Notes under the pieces: model-generated
Databases searched by the model: none
What the model was told of the DNA's origin: nothing
Seen by the model: the letters and a program-made list of their open reading frames with translations, nothing else
Made by a program: the position numbers and the translations under genes
Assembly (NCBI GenBank): GCA_964550435.1
Contig: CAZJZI010000010.1
Coordinates: 1 to 57,550 of the forward strand
From: UBA11400 sp964550435
GTDB lineage: Bacteria > Bacteroidota > Rhodothermia > Balneolales > HLUCCA01
Direction of reading: 5' to 3'
Length of the DNA stretch: 57,550 nucleotides
Shown: piece by piece, positions 45,323 through 53,842 of the stretch
How positions within the stretch are numbered: the first letter of the stretch is position 1
Layout of the letters: the number at the start of each line of letters is the position of its first letter

Positions 45323-46194
45323 ACCAGTCCACATATATCGCTAAATCTTACGCCAAGATCAATCTGGGCCTGCGAGTACTAGAACGACTTCCAAACGGAT
45401 ACCATGAAATCCAGACCGGGTTCGTGTTCATAAACTGGTATGACAGACTTCAAGTCACCAAAGCTCATGAAACGGTATTTCGTTGTAGCAACAAAGACCT
45501 GGCGACCGGAGATTCCAACCTCGTCATACGGGCTGTCAACCTAATGCGCAATTTCACAGGCGAATCCTTGAATTACCACATACAACTAAGTAAATCCATA
45601 CCTCTTGGAGCAGGCCTGGGGGGTGGTAGCAGCAACGCTGCTATGATGCTTCAAATGATCAATCATATTGAAGATCTTGGATTATCTGACAACGAACTTG
45701 CAGCACTTGGAATCAAACTTGGTGCCGATGTTCCAATTTTTATTCATGGAAAAACCGCTATCGGGTCTGGAGTCGGAGAAAAGCTCGAGTTTATAGACAT
45801 CCAACCAGATATGTATATCGTTACAGTATATCCAGGATTCGAGTCAAGCACGGCAGAAGCATATCAATTTTGTCAACCATACCACGATGAAGCACTCGAT
45901 GTAAGAAGTATATTGCTCAATGATCACCCGACTGATTGGGATACTTTTTTAGTGAATGATCTTGAACCTCCAGTCATTGAGGTTCATCCTTTTGTGGGCT
46001 CACTTAAAGATCAATTCTACGATTTAGGTGCAGCATATGCTTCAATGAGTGGGAGCGGATCCTCAGTCTATGGATTATTTGACTTGGAAATCGCTGCAGT
46101 AGAAACCTTCGAATACCTAAAACAAGAAGGCTATCAGGCCACATTGACAAACCCCGGATTTACCGTTGATAAAGGTATTTATCAGAAATCTTGA
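45319..46194 (+). CDS. ispE: 4-diphosphocytidyl-2-C-methyl-D-erythritol kinase
   Basis: GHMP kinase of the MEP isoprenoid pathway; phosphorylates CDP-methylerythritol. SYAKINLGLRVLERLPNGYH is the IspE N-terminus (Lys10/Asn12 equivalents), and the ATP loop is PLGAGLGGGSSNAAMML (about 96-112), followed by LGADVPIFIHGKTAIGSGVG. 291 residues is the usual length. The start overlaps the cca stop by 4 bp, so the pair is translationally coupled; cca's tail array lies just upstream. MiaA elsewhere in this window uses the isoprenoid product DMAPP. Confidence 0.96.
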   Translation: MNQSTYIAKSYAKINLGLRVLERLPNGYHEIQTGFVFINWYDRLQVTKAHETVFRCSNKDLATGDSNLVIRAVNLMRNFTGESLNYHIQLSKSIPLGAGLGGGSSNAAMMLQMINHIEDLGLSDNELAALGIKLGADVPIFIHGKTAIGSGVGEKLEFIDIQPDMYIVTVYPGFESSTAEAYQFCQPYHDEALDVRSILLNDHPTDWDTFLVNDLEPPVIEVHPFVGSLKDQFYDLGAAYASMSGSGSSVYGLFDLEIAAVETFEYLKQEGYQATLTNPGFTVDKGIYQKS

Positions 46195-46219
46195 GAATTT
46201 TCTTATTTTGTGGGGAAGT

Positions 46220-46229
46220 TAAGCGCTTA
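46220..46229. promoter_or_regulatory. TAAGCGCTTA palindrome (LacI-type operator) upstream of glgP
   Basis: Perfect 10-bp palindrome TAAGCGCTTA, 39 bp before the glgP start; the right half CGCTTACA matches the LacI/CcpA-type half-site. It is the longest of three intergenic AAGCGCTT sites, and the position fits control of the glgP promoter. No LacI regulator gene is in the window. Confidence 0.45.
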
Positions 46230-46268
46230 CATTTTGCGTAAAATATTGTTAATTAATAATTCATCTGA

Positions 46269-48728
46269 ATGCCAAATACCAAACAAATAAGCCCGAGAAC
46301 TGGGCTTGACGAAAAGTCGATAAAAAGGGGAGTTGAGGAGCATTTACGGTACACATTAGCCAAAGACGAGTATTCTCATACTGAATGGGATCTGTACCGG
46401 TCCGTTGTTTTAACCATTTTAGACCGCCTACATGATCGATGGCTGAAAACCCAGCAAAAATACTATCAGGAAGACGCGAAGCGCGTATACTATATCTCGA
46501 TGGAATTCCTGATTGGACGTATGCTCGATAACGCATTAATAAACCTGGGAATTCAGGAAGAGGTTCGGGAGGCATTGTCAGAACTGGGGATTGACTACGA
46601 TGAACTTAGAGAAACCGAAAATGATGCAGCACTTGGAAATGGTGGTCTGGGACGACTGGCTGCGTGTTTCCTGGATTCTATGGCCACACTCGGGATTGCC
46701 GGTTATGGATATGGTATTCGATATGATTACGGAATTTTCTACCAGAAAATCGTAGATGGATTTCAGGTAGAGCGCCCCGATACATGGCTCCGATTCGGTA
46801 ATCCATGGGACATTATTCGCCCAAGAACTATGTATCCAGTGAATTTTTATGGTGAATCCGTCCCATATACCGACAAGAATGGACATCTTCGTTTCAGGTG
46901 GGAAAATACTCAAAAAGTAATGGCTGTTGCTTACGATATGCCTGTACCAGGATATAAAAATGATGTTGTAAACAACCTTCGTCTCTGGAAAGCGGCTTCG
47001 CCGAAATCTCTTGACCTCTCCAGTTTCAACCAAGGTGAATATATCAACGCTGTGCGAGACATGCAGTTACACGAGAATATTTCACGTGTTTTATATCCGA
47101 ATGATAAGGTTTTTGTGGGGCAGGAGCTTCGTTTAAAGCAGGAGTATTTTCTGGTCGCCTCTACCCTTCAAGACATTATTCAGCGTTTCAAAAAGCAAAA
47201 CGAGGATTGGTCCAAGTTCCCTGATAAAGTAGCTATCCAGTGTAACGACACCCATCCGAATCTGGCGATTCCAGAATTAATGCGGGTTCTACTTGACGAA
47301 GAGGGTCTAGACTGGGACGCCGCGTGGGGGATTACTACTAGAACTATTGCTTACACAAACCACACCATACTCCCCGAGGCCCTGGAGCGCTGGCCCGTTT
47401 CTTTGATGCGAAACATGTTGCCTCGTCATCTTCAGATCATCTATGAAATAAACAAGCGGTTCCTGAATACCGTCCATCATACATTCGGAGATGATATCAA
47501 TAAAATCCGACGAATGAGTATCATCAGCGAAGGCGAACAACCTTCTGTTCAGATGGCAAATCTGGGTATAGTTGGATCTCACAAAATCAATGGAGTTGCC
47601 GCGCTGCATTCCGATTTGATCAAAAAGACCATCTTCAAGGACTTCAATGATCTGTGGCCAGAACGCTTCACCAATAAAACTAATGGAATCACTCCCCGAC
47701 GTTGGTTGCGACAAAGTAATCCAAAGCTTGCTAGTTTGATTACTTCAAAAATCGGTGAAAATTGGGTTACACACCTCGACGATCTCAAAAAAATTGATCC
47801 ACTTGCCACTGATAAAACTTTTGTAAAGGAATTCACGAAGATCAAGAAGGAGAATAAACTTCACCTCGCTGAGTATATTGAACGCGAAAATGGTGTTAAA
47901 GTGAATCCTAACTCCATTTTCGATGTACAGATCAAACGAATTCACGAGTACAAACGCCAGTTAATGGCAGCAATGCACACTGCTGCATTATATAACCGGA
48001 TCAAAGCCAATCCAAATGCCCCATTCCAGCCTCGCACGGTAATTTTCGCAGGTAAAGCAGCTCCTGGATACATGATGGCTAAGAATCACATCAAGCTCAT
48101 CAATAGTATCGCTGACAAAATTAACAACGACAAAGAGGTTGGTGATAAACTTAAATGCGTCTTTCTGTCAAATTATTCAGTGAGCCTGGCAGAGAAAATT
48201 ATTCCAGCCGCTGACCTATCTGAACAGATTTCTACAGCAGGGATGGAGGCATCTGGTACTGGAAATATGAAGTTTGCGTTGAATGGTGCACTTACTATTG
48301 GCACACTGGATGGAGCCAATGTTGAAATCCGCGAGGAAGTCGGGGATGAAAATATTTTCATATTTGGGCTCAAAGTTGAAGAAATCGAGCACTTGAGAAC
48401 CGAAGGCTATAATCCTTGGGATTACTATCATGCCGATGCAGAGTTAAGACTGGTTGTTGATCAAATTCGAAGTGGATTCTTCAGTCCAGGTCAACCTGAC
48501 TTGTTCTCAACCATCGGACATGCTCTCCTTGAAGGTGGAGATTATTACATGATTTTGGCCGATTTCAAGTCCTATGTAGAAGCTCAGAAAAATGTAGAAG
48601 AACTGTATCAGAAACCAGCCCAATGGTTTAAGAAGGCAATTCATAATGTTGCCCGAGTCGGAAAATTTTCGTCTGACAGGACCATTTCGGATTATGCCGG
48701 AGAAATCTGGGGCATTAAAGGTTTTTAG
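46269..48728 (+). CDS. glgP: Glycogen / maltodextrin phosphorylase
   Basis: GT35 phosphorylase of 819 residues releasing glucose-1-phosphate from alpha-1,4-glucan. YYISMEFLIGRMLDNALINL (N-terminal), NDAALGNGGLGRLAACFLDS, YGIRYDYGIFYQKI, VAIQCNDTHPNLAIPELMRV, ERFTNKTNGITPRRWLR, VQIKRIHEYKRQLM (about 553-566), NYSVSLAEKIIPAADLSEQI, and the PLP Lys in GTGNMKFALNGALTIGTLDG (about 667). Cytoplasmic dimer enzyme. It is separated from the glgB-malQ cluster by about 8 kb; a LacI-type palindrome precedes it and a hairpin follows it. Confidence 0.97.
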   Translation: MPNTKQISPRTGLDEKSIKRGVEEHLRYTLAKDEYSHTEWDLYRSVVLTILDRLHDRWLKTQQKYYQEDAKRVYYISMEFLIGRMLDNALINLGIQEEVREALSELGIDYDELRETENDAALGNGGLGRLAACFLDSMATLGIAGYGYGIRYDYGIFYQKIVDGFQVERPDTWLRFGNPWDIIRPRTMYPVNFYGESVPYTDKNGHLRFRWENTQKVMAVAYDMPVPGYKNDVVNNLRLWKAASPKSLDLSSFNQGEYINAVRDMQLHENISRVLYPNDKVFVGQELRLKQEYFLVASTLQDIIQRFKKQNEDWSKFPDKVAIQCNDTHPNLAIPELMRVLLDEEGLDWDAAWGITTRTIAYTNHTILPEALERWPVSLMRNMLPRHLQIIYEINKRFLNTVHHTFGDDINKIRRMSIISEGEQPSVQMANLGIVGSHKINGVAALHSDLIKKTIFKDFNDLWPERFTNKTNGITPRRWLRQSNPKLASLITSKIGENWVTHLDDLKKIDPLATDKTFVKEFTKIKKENKLHLAEYIERENGVKVNPNSIFDVQIKRIHEYKRQLMAAMHTAALYNRIKANPNAPFQPRTVIFAGKAAPGYMMAKNHIKLINSIADKINNDKEVGDKLKCVFLSNYSVSLAEKIIPAADLSEQISTAGMEASGTGNMKFALNGALTIGTLDGANVEIREEVGDENIFIFGLKVEEIEHLRTEGYNPWDYYHADAELRLVVDQIRSGFFSPGQPDLFSTIGHALLEGGDYYMILADFKSYVEAQKNVEELYQKPAQWFKKAIHNVARVGKFSSDRTISDYAGEIWGIKGF

Positions 48729-48796
48729 ATTTTACTGATATTTACGAGAACTACTCGTATAATTACAGTAGAATCAACGGGTAATACCGACACTCT

Positions 48797-48826
48797 CCGG
48801 GTCGTGAATCGAAGTTCACGACCCGG
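48797..48826. terminator. Perfect hairpin after glgP
   Basis: CCGGGTCGTGAA and TTCACGACCCGG form a perfect 12-bp stem with the loop TCGAAG, 68 bp after the glgP stop and followed by AATGGTTTT, a weak U-tract. Likely the glgP transcript terminator before the sugar dehydrogenase gene. Confidence 0.75.
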
Positions 48827-48884
48827 AATGGTTTTAGCTAACAGTTCGCTTTCAAATTGAACCCACAATCAACTACATAAATAT

Positions 48885-50075
48885 ATGAAACTGTCTCATC
48901 TGTTATTTTCCGCCCTATTGGTTTCATTTGGTACCGGAGCATGTGCAAGTGATTCTGGTACCGCGCCGGTATCCGATTCCGAGTACATGTATTTCCCGTT
49001 ACCAGCTGATATTTCCAGCAATATTATTACCACTGAAGACCAAAACTTCATCGTGCAACCTGTTCTAACCGGTTTATCATCACCTTGGGGAATGGCATTT
49101 CTTCCGAACGGTTCTATGTTGGTCACCGAAAGAGGCGGAACCCTTCGTAGAATTGTAGATGGGCAGCTTCTTGGCGAACCTGTTGGAAACGTACCTGAAG
49201 TGTTTGCACGTGGGCAGGGTGGTCTCCTGGACGTTGTAACTCATCCGAACTATGAATCAAATGGATGGATTTATCTTTCTTATAGCGAACCAGGTGAAGA
49301 TGGTGCACACACGGCCATCATGAGAGCAAAGCTCGAAGGGAATGCTCTTGTACAGAATGAAGTGATTTTCCGAGGTTCACCAAAATCAACTCGTGGACAC
49401 CATTTTGGTAGCCGTATTGCATTCGATAACAATGGATACCTATACTTTACTATAGGTGACCGCGGGCAACGTGATGACTCCCAGTTACTAAATACTTACG
49501 CAGGTAAATCATTCAGAATTAACGACGATGGATCAATCCCCGCAGATAATCCATTTGTTGGTCAGGATGGGGCTAATCCTGAGATTTTCACATATGGTAA
49601 CAGAAACCAACAGGGACTGGTTAAGCATCCAGTAACTGGTGAAATGTGGGCACATGAGCATGGTCCTCGGGGCGGCGACGAGGTTAACATTCTTAGAGCT
49701 GGAAACAACTATGGATGGCCGGTGATATCTTTTGGTATCAATTACGATGGTTCGATTATTACACCGGATACCGCACGTGCTGGAATGGAACAACCTGTAA
49801 ACTACTGGCTCCCGTCAATCGGAGCGTCGGGTATGACATTTGTAACCGGAGACAAGTACCCAGGCTGGACTGGTGAAAACCTCACCCTGTTGTCAGGATC
49901 ACTGGCACTGCAATTCCTGCAACGATCCGTCTATGATGGAGAAACCCTAGTTAAAGAAGAGAAACTACTTGAAGGTGTGGGACGCGTCCGTGACGTTCGT
50001 CAGGCTCCCGACGGTTATATTTATCTGGTAACTGAAAGCGACGGTACAATTCATCGCCTTGTTCCAGTGAACTAA
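48885..50075 (+). CDS. PQQ-dependent aldose sugar dehydrogenase-like lipoprotein
   Basis: Six-bladed propeller of the soluble glucose/sorbosone dehydrogenase family, secreted as a lipoprotein (LLFSALLVSFGTGAC then ASDSG). Typical stretches: LSSPWGMAFLPNGSMLVTER GGTL, VPEVFARGQGGLLDVVTHPNYESNGWIYLSYSEPG, GHHFGSRIAFDNNGYLYFTI, GDRGQRDDSQ, TYGNRNQQGLVKHP, MWAHEHGPRGGDEVNIL and NNYGWPVISFGINYDG. The family uses PQQ to oxidise aldoses in the periplasm; PQQ synthesis genes are not in the window, so the cofactor may be scavenged. Monocistronic by the flanking hairpins. Confidence 0.9.
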   Translation: MKLSHLLFSALLVSFGTGACASDSGTAPVSDSEYMYFPLPADISSNIITTEDQNFIVQPVLTGLSSPWGMAFLPNGSMLVTERGGTLRRIVDGQLLGEPVGNVPEVFARGQGGLLDVVTHPNYESNGWIYLSYSEPGEDGAHTAIMRAKLEGNALVQNEVIFRGSPKSTRGHHFGSRIAFDNNGYLYFTIGDRGQRDDSQLLNTYAGKSFRINDDGSIPADNPFVGQDGANPEIFTYGNRNQQGLVKHPVTGEMWAHEHGPRGGDEVNILRAGNNYGWPVISFGINYDGSIITPDTARAGMEQPVNYWLPSIGASGMTFVTGDKYPGWTGENLTLLSGSLALQFLQRSVYDGETLVKEEKLLEGVGRVRDVRQAPDGYIYLVTESDGTIHRLVPVN

Positions 50076-50121
50076 TTCAGCCTACCTCTACTACCGTTAT
50101 CTGATTACGGTTATCCAAAAT

Positions 50122-50173
50122 AAAAAAATCCTGCTGAGACAGCCTTTCAAGGCTACCCTCAGCAGGATTTTTT
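50122..50173. terminator. Strong bidirectional terminator between sugar dehydrogenase and tonB
   Basis: An A-tract followed by TCCTGCTGAG pairs with CTCAGCAGGA and a T-tract; inside, AGCCT and AGGCT add a second stem around TTCA. It serves both the + sugar dehydrogenase gene and the - TonB operon, and array D abuts it. Confidence 0.9.
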
Positions 50174-50178
50174 ATTTT

Positions 50179-50231
50179 CCCACTACCCACTACCCACTAC
50201 CTACTACCTACTACCTACTACCTACTACCTA
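50179..50231. repeat. Heptamer array D (CCYACTA x 7.6)
   Basis: The clearest array: three CCCACTA units, then four CCTACTA units and a final CCTA, perfectly in 7-bp register. It starts 5 bp after the terminator, and its last bases supply the tonB stop (TAG, minus strand, 50229-50231). Confidence 0.95.
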
Positions 50232-51044
50232 ACGTAATACAAACCTGAACGTGATCACTCCTCGTTGTACCTCTTGTGGCGCACTACTAGGCAGAGGTGA
50301 AAACCTCCAGCTTCGAAGTGTTCGCATGATTTCAGCTTCAAGCTCCGGATTAGATCGTCGAAGTGGCTGTATCTGTCCCACAGTTCCATTCGGACGTACT
50401 TCAAATCGAACAGTGATCACGGCTTCAACTTCAGCTACATAATTCGGCATCGGTTGAACTAAGGGCGATCGCTGAATGTTGCCCTCCCATTCAAGTTGAT
50501 AGGGTGCAGATCGAACAGGATCGATCCCCGTACCCTGATCGGCGTCAACTCGTCCACGAACACCACGGACATCTCCGCTGGTTTCAGCTCCCTCTCGCTC
50601 GGTTTCGTCTCGCTGGGCACGTTGTTCAACCCTGACGGTTTCCTCACTAACCTTATCGGTTGTTTTCGTTGGATCAATCTTATCCGTTTCAGGAGTTGTA
50701 ACAATTTCTTCCTGGACTTCCTCAACCTGCTCCGGTAATTCTACCTCTTTGGCTGGTTGCTCCCGTTGTTCCTGAGGATTCACCGGTTGTTGCTGGTCCA
50801 CCGGCTCGGGGTTGGTTACATTCGACGGATTACGCCTCGTTGCGACTTCCTGATTTCTCGTTTCATTAAACTGAGCCGTTGTACCGTCACGAAACTCCCC
50901 TAAAGTTATCTCAATCAAAGCCGTTCTTTCCAGATTGGGATCTCCAGTATAAATGAAAATCGCCAATAGTATAATCAAGATGTTCACAATGGATGTAAAC
51001 ACCAGACCAAAGCGCTCTTCTTTAGAGAGTTTCCTGTTTTCCAT
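50229..51044 (-). CDS. tonB: TonB-family energy transducer
   Basis: 271 residues: a single transmembrane helix (about 12-32, FTSIVNILIILLAIFIYTG), a long periplasmic linker rich in Glu, Pro, Gln and Thr (about 60-180), then a TonB/TolA C-terminal domain (PMPNYVAEVEAVITVRFEVR; PNGTVGQIQPLRRSNPELEA; LRSWRFSPL; GVITFRFVLR). It spans the periplasm and passes proton-motive force from ExbBD to outer-membrane receptors. Last gene of the operon; it starts 2 bp after exbD. The stop codon lies in array D. Confidence 0.92.
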   Translation of the reverse strand: MENRKLSKEERFGLVFTSIVNILIILLAIFIYTGDPNLERTALIEITLGEFRDGTTAQFNETRNQEVATRRNPSNVTNPEPVDQQQPVNPQEQREQPAKEVELPEQVEEVQEEIVTTPETDKIDPTKTTDKVSEETVRVEQRAQRDETEREGAETSGDVRGVRGRVDADQGTGIDPVRSAPYQLEWEGNIQRSPLVQPMPNYVAEVEAVITVRFEVRPNGTVGQIQPLRRSNPELEAEIMRTLRSWRFSPLPSSAPQEVQRGVITFRFVLR

Positions 51045-51046
51045 GA

Positions 51047-51457
51047 TTACCGACCTCCGAGTTCGGTAGCCATCATTATATTAAGATTCAAAGATTTTGC
51101 AATATTCATTACCCGAACAGCATCATCAACAGTTGCATTCTTGTCAGCACGAAGAACCAACGATGATTGTGGATTATCCTGGTACTCTTGCCTGATTTTT
51201 CCGGCTAATTGTCCCCTTGGAGTCAACTCACCACTCACATAAAACTGACCGTCAGCTGTTATGGTGACACTAATGTGACGTCTCTCTGAAACAGTTTGAG
51301 AGTCAGCTTGAGGTACATTTACACGTATCGCAAAATTTGTTACAAACGACGAGGTCAGCAAAAAGAATATCAATAACAACAACACAATGTCGGTCAACGA
51401 CGATTGAGTGAACATAGAAAGTGGTTTGCGGGTCTCGCTTTGGCTACGAAATTCCAT
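51047..51457 (-). CDS. exbD: ExbD/TolR-family proton-channel subunit
   Basis: 136 residues: one N-terminal helix with the conserved proton-carrying Asp (SLTDIVLLLLIFFLLTSSFV, about residue 22) and a periplasmic TolR-like domain (VNVPQADSQTVSERRHISVT, ITADGQFYVSGELTPRGQLA, SSLVLRADKNATVDDAVRVM). Works with ExbB to energise TonB. Starts 1 bp after the exbB stop. Confidence 0.93.
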   Translation of the reverse strand: MEFRSQSETRKPLSMFTQSSLTDIVLLLLIFFLLTSSFVTNFAIRVNVPQADSQTVSERRHISVTITADGQFYVSGELTPRGQLAGKIRQEYQDNPQSSLVLRADKNATVDDAVRVMNIAKSLNLNIMMATELGGR

Positions 51458-51458
51458 A

Positions 51459-52184
51459 TTATTTTACCACAACTGGTTTTTTAGCTGCAGGTTTCTGAAG
51501 TAGCTCCATGAACTCAGTTGAGGCTACTTCAAGTCCAAAAACGGTTCTGTTGATTTTGTTTAGGAGGTAATTATAGAATCCGTAGGCTATAATACCCACA
51601 AAGAGTCCCCATGCAGTCGTAATCAGAGCCTCCCAGATACCTCCTGCCAAAACACTTGGATTCACATTCCCTTGTAGTGACTGAATCTGCATGAACGCAT
51701 CAATCATCCCGGTTACGGTTCCCAGAAACCCTAGTAGTGGTGCTACCCCAGCAATGGTAGCAAGCCAATCCATTTTGTTTTCTAGCTTATAAATTTCTTT
51801 CTTGCCTGCATTTTTGATGGCATCTTCAATGTCTACCAAGGGTCGACCAAGGCGGGTTATCCCTTGTTTCAAAATTCGTGAAAGCGGCTTGTCCATCTGC
51901 TCACAATATAAAATCGCCTGACGAGTGTTCCCCTCACGAAGCATGTCTTCAACCGATGTAAGGAATTTATCATTATCCATTTTGGAGTTGTTCAAAAACT
52001 TCCAGCGTTCAGCTATTACATACAGCGCCAGAATCCAAAGTAGTGTTATTGGAATCATTAGAATTCCGCCATCGACCATCAAGGAAAGTAGACTAATAGA
52101 ACTGTCGGCTGAGTCCATTAGCGCCGTAGTGTCCGCTTCAGCAACACCCGCCTGAAGTAGTAACAGGGTAGATATCAAAAACAT
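51459..52184 (-). CDS. exbB: ExbB/TolQ/MotA-family proton-channel subunit
   Basis: 241 residues with three transmembrane regions: ILMIPITLLWILALYVI (about 40-57), WLATIAGVAPLLGFLGTVTG (about 138-157) and LITTAWGLFVGIIAYGFYNY (about 187-206). The second and third hold the Pro and Thr residues lining the ExbB/TolQ channel. A cytoplasmic loop lies between helices one and two (LREGNTRQAILYCEQMDKPL). It forms the pentameric motor around ExbD. Encoded 35 bp after the HU-SPOR gene. Confidence 0.93.
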   Translation of the reverse strand: MFLISTLLLLQAGVAEADTTALMDSADSSISLLSLMVDGGILMIPITLLWILALYVIAERWKFLNNSKMDNDKFLTSVEDMLREGNTRQAILYCEQMDKPLSRILKQGITRLGRPLVDIEDAIKNAGKKEIYKLENKMDWLATIAGVAPLLGFLGTVTGMIDAFMQIQSLQGNVNPSVLAGGIWEALITTAWGLFVGIIAYGFYNYLLNKINRTVFGLEVASTEFMELLQKPAAKKPVVVK

Positions 52185-52219
52185 AGGTTGGGATTGAGAT
52201 TTTAAATGTGAGGGGGGGA

Positions 52220-53641
52220 TTAATTAACTCTGGCAATGAAATTTCGGCTTCTGAACGGTTCTGGAAGACTTGCAACTGCTGCTTCAGCTGTTTCTAATGA
52301 ATCAAATTGACCAACACCTACACGGTAGGTCGTCCTGCCTTGCGGACCAGTTGCCTCACGAACCAAACAACGCAAATTCAAAGAACTTATTTCATTGCAT
52401 TGTTCTTGAGCAGAAACAAGACTTGGCAATGAATGAATTATGATTGAGTACACTCTGCCACTAATATCTAAAACTTCACCGTTCAAGCCATAGCTTATAG
52501 CTTCATTTGTCGTAGTGTCCTGAACCAGATCAGTCGACTCATTCTCAACGTCTGTTGAATTTTCTTCGATCGATGGGCTCGTCGTTGCGGTAAGGCCAGG
52601 TAAGGTCGTTATTGTTTGTGCAACTGGTGGATCAGAGGACTCAAACAAAGAACTCCCAGGGCCGGTTAAATACCAATAGGCACCTCCTGCAATCAAAACC
52701 ACCACAAAAATAATACCGACCCACTTCAGAATATTTGGAAAGGATATTGAATAGTCTTTTTGATCTTCTTCTAAACTAACGATACGTGGACCGTTTTCAT
52801 CTTGTACGGGATTCTCGCCATCCATTAACAGCTGCTCAATTTCATCATTACTATCATGAAGCACGCCCTCTGGCTTAAGTTCTGCCTCAGGTTTTGGATC
52901 AAAGAATTCATCAAGAACACTGTCTGATTTTTCTGCGACTACTTTTGGAGGCTCTGTTAGCTCAATTTCATCAACCTCATCTGGGTTTGAAACAACCTCA
53001 TCTCCTTTTTCATGATCAGGTTCGTCGGCAGATTCATCTATCAGCCCAATTCCAGCATCCAATAGCTGTTTCTCCTCAGGATCTACAGAATCATCAATGG
53101 AGTTTGGTGAACTGACTGACTCATTTTCACTTTCTTCTGTCTCTTCCTCATGCATTAAATCATCAATGGTGGAATCACTTGTGGAAGTATGTGAATCGTC
53201 AATCTCCCCTTCCAAATCGTTCAAAAAGGCAACAGGATCGACAAACTGTACTTCTTCAGTCTCTTCATCCTGGATTCCAAAAGGATCTTCTTCTCCGTCT
53301 ACATCTTCATCAACAATTACTACTGGCTTCTTGATCGTTGGTCTCTTGGTTTTTTCAGCATTTGCTTCAATGGATGAAGCCGTTGCCCCATCTACATCTA
53401 CAGGAAGCATTCCCTCATATGTGTAATTGATCTCAGCAGCAAACGCAGGAGATACCGTAAAACTCAATTCATCGTCCGATACAGAAAATGTTCCGAAACC
53501 TTGAATGACAAACGTTTCTCCTTTGGATACCGCTTTCTGTATATCTGTAACAAGCTTATCTAGTTGACTAGATACGGCTGCTTCTTCACTTCCCAGGTGC
53601 TCAGACAATAACTGAATGAGTTCTCTTTTGGATAAATTCAT
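52220..53641 (-). CDS. HU-domain, transmembrane, SPOR-domain protein
   Basis: 473 residues, three parts. Residues about 1-75 form an HU/IHF-like fold of the HU-CCDC81-bac type (LSKRELIQLLSEHLGSEEAA, KAVSKGETFVIQGFGTFSVS). Residues about 100-300 are an acidic, Glu/Asp/Ser-rich linker. A transmembrane helix follows (about 302-326, ILKWVGIIFVVVLIAGGAYW) and a C-terminal SPOR domain (YSIIIHSLPSLVSAQEQC; TTYRVGVGQFDSLETAEAAV) that binds denuded septal peptidoglycan in other proteins. Topology would place HU in the cytoplasm and SPOR in the periplasm, a possible nucleoid-to-septum tether. The ATG at 53641 is chosen; an upstream TTG overlaps the mini-HU stop. Confidence 0.85.
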   Translation of the reverse strand: MNLSKRELIQLLSEHLGSEEAAVSSQLDKLVTDIQKAVSKGETFVIQGFGTFSVSDDELSFTVSPAFAAEINYTYEGMLPVDVDGATASSIEANAEKTKRPTIKKPVVIVDEDVDGEEDPFGIQDEETEEVQFVDPVAFLNDLEGEIDDSHTSTSDSTIDDLMHEEETEESENESVSSPNSIDDSVDPEEKQLLDAGIGLIDESADEPDHEKGDEVVSNPDEVDEIELTEPPKVVAEKSDSVLDEFFDPKPEAELKPEGVLHDSNDEIEQLLMDGENPVQDENGPRIVSLEEDQKDYSISFPNILKWVGIIFVVVLIAGGAYWYLTGPGSSLFESSDPPVAQTITTLPGLTATTSPSIEENSTDVENESTDLVQDTTTNEAISYGLNGEVLDISGRVYSIIIHSLPSLVSAQEQCNEISSLNLRCLVREATGPQGRTTYRVGVGQFDSLETAEAAVASLPEPFRSRNFIARVN

Positions 53642-53643
53642 GA

Positions 53644-53838
53644 TCAAGAACCTTCTTTACTGAAAACAAGAACATCTTTTGGAGGCATCAAAACGGTTTT
53701 ACCAGACTCGTCCCTAACAGTCGTTTGCTTTCTATGCTCAACATGAAATGACCCGATTCCTTCCAAATGGACTGTCCTGCCACTTAACAATTGCTCTCTA
53801 AGTACATGAACCAGACTTTTTTCGAATTTCTTAGTCAT
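53644..53838 (-). CDS. Mini-HU protein (truncated HU/IHF-like, 64 aa)
   Basis: Short HU-fold protein: KKFEKSLVHVLREQLLSGRT, VHLEGIGSFHVEHRKQTTVR, MPPKDVLVFSKEGS. HU proteins are about 90 residues; this lacks most of the second helix and C-terminal part. The G-x-G-SF turn and the R-rich arm base are kept. It ends 2 bp before the HU-SPOR ATG, so the two HU-like chains are probably translated together and could pair. Role unknown; it might modulate the membrane HU domain. Confidence 0.75.
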   Translation of the reverse strand: MTKKFEKSLVHVLREQLLSGRTVHLEGIGSFHVEHRKQTTVRDESGKTVLMPPKDVLVFSKEGS

Positions 53839-53842
53839 TTTC

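Noticed and set aside
15670..50231. Heptamer arrays as CRISPR or integron elements.
   Set aside because: Units are 7 bp with no spacers, no attC folds and no cas or integrase genes nearby.
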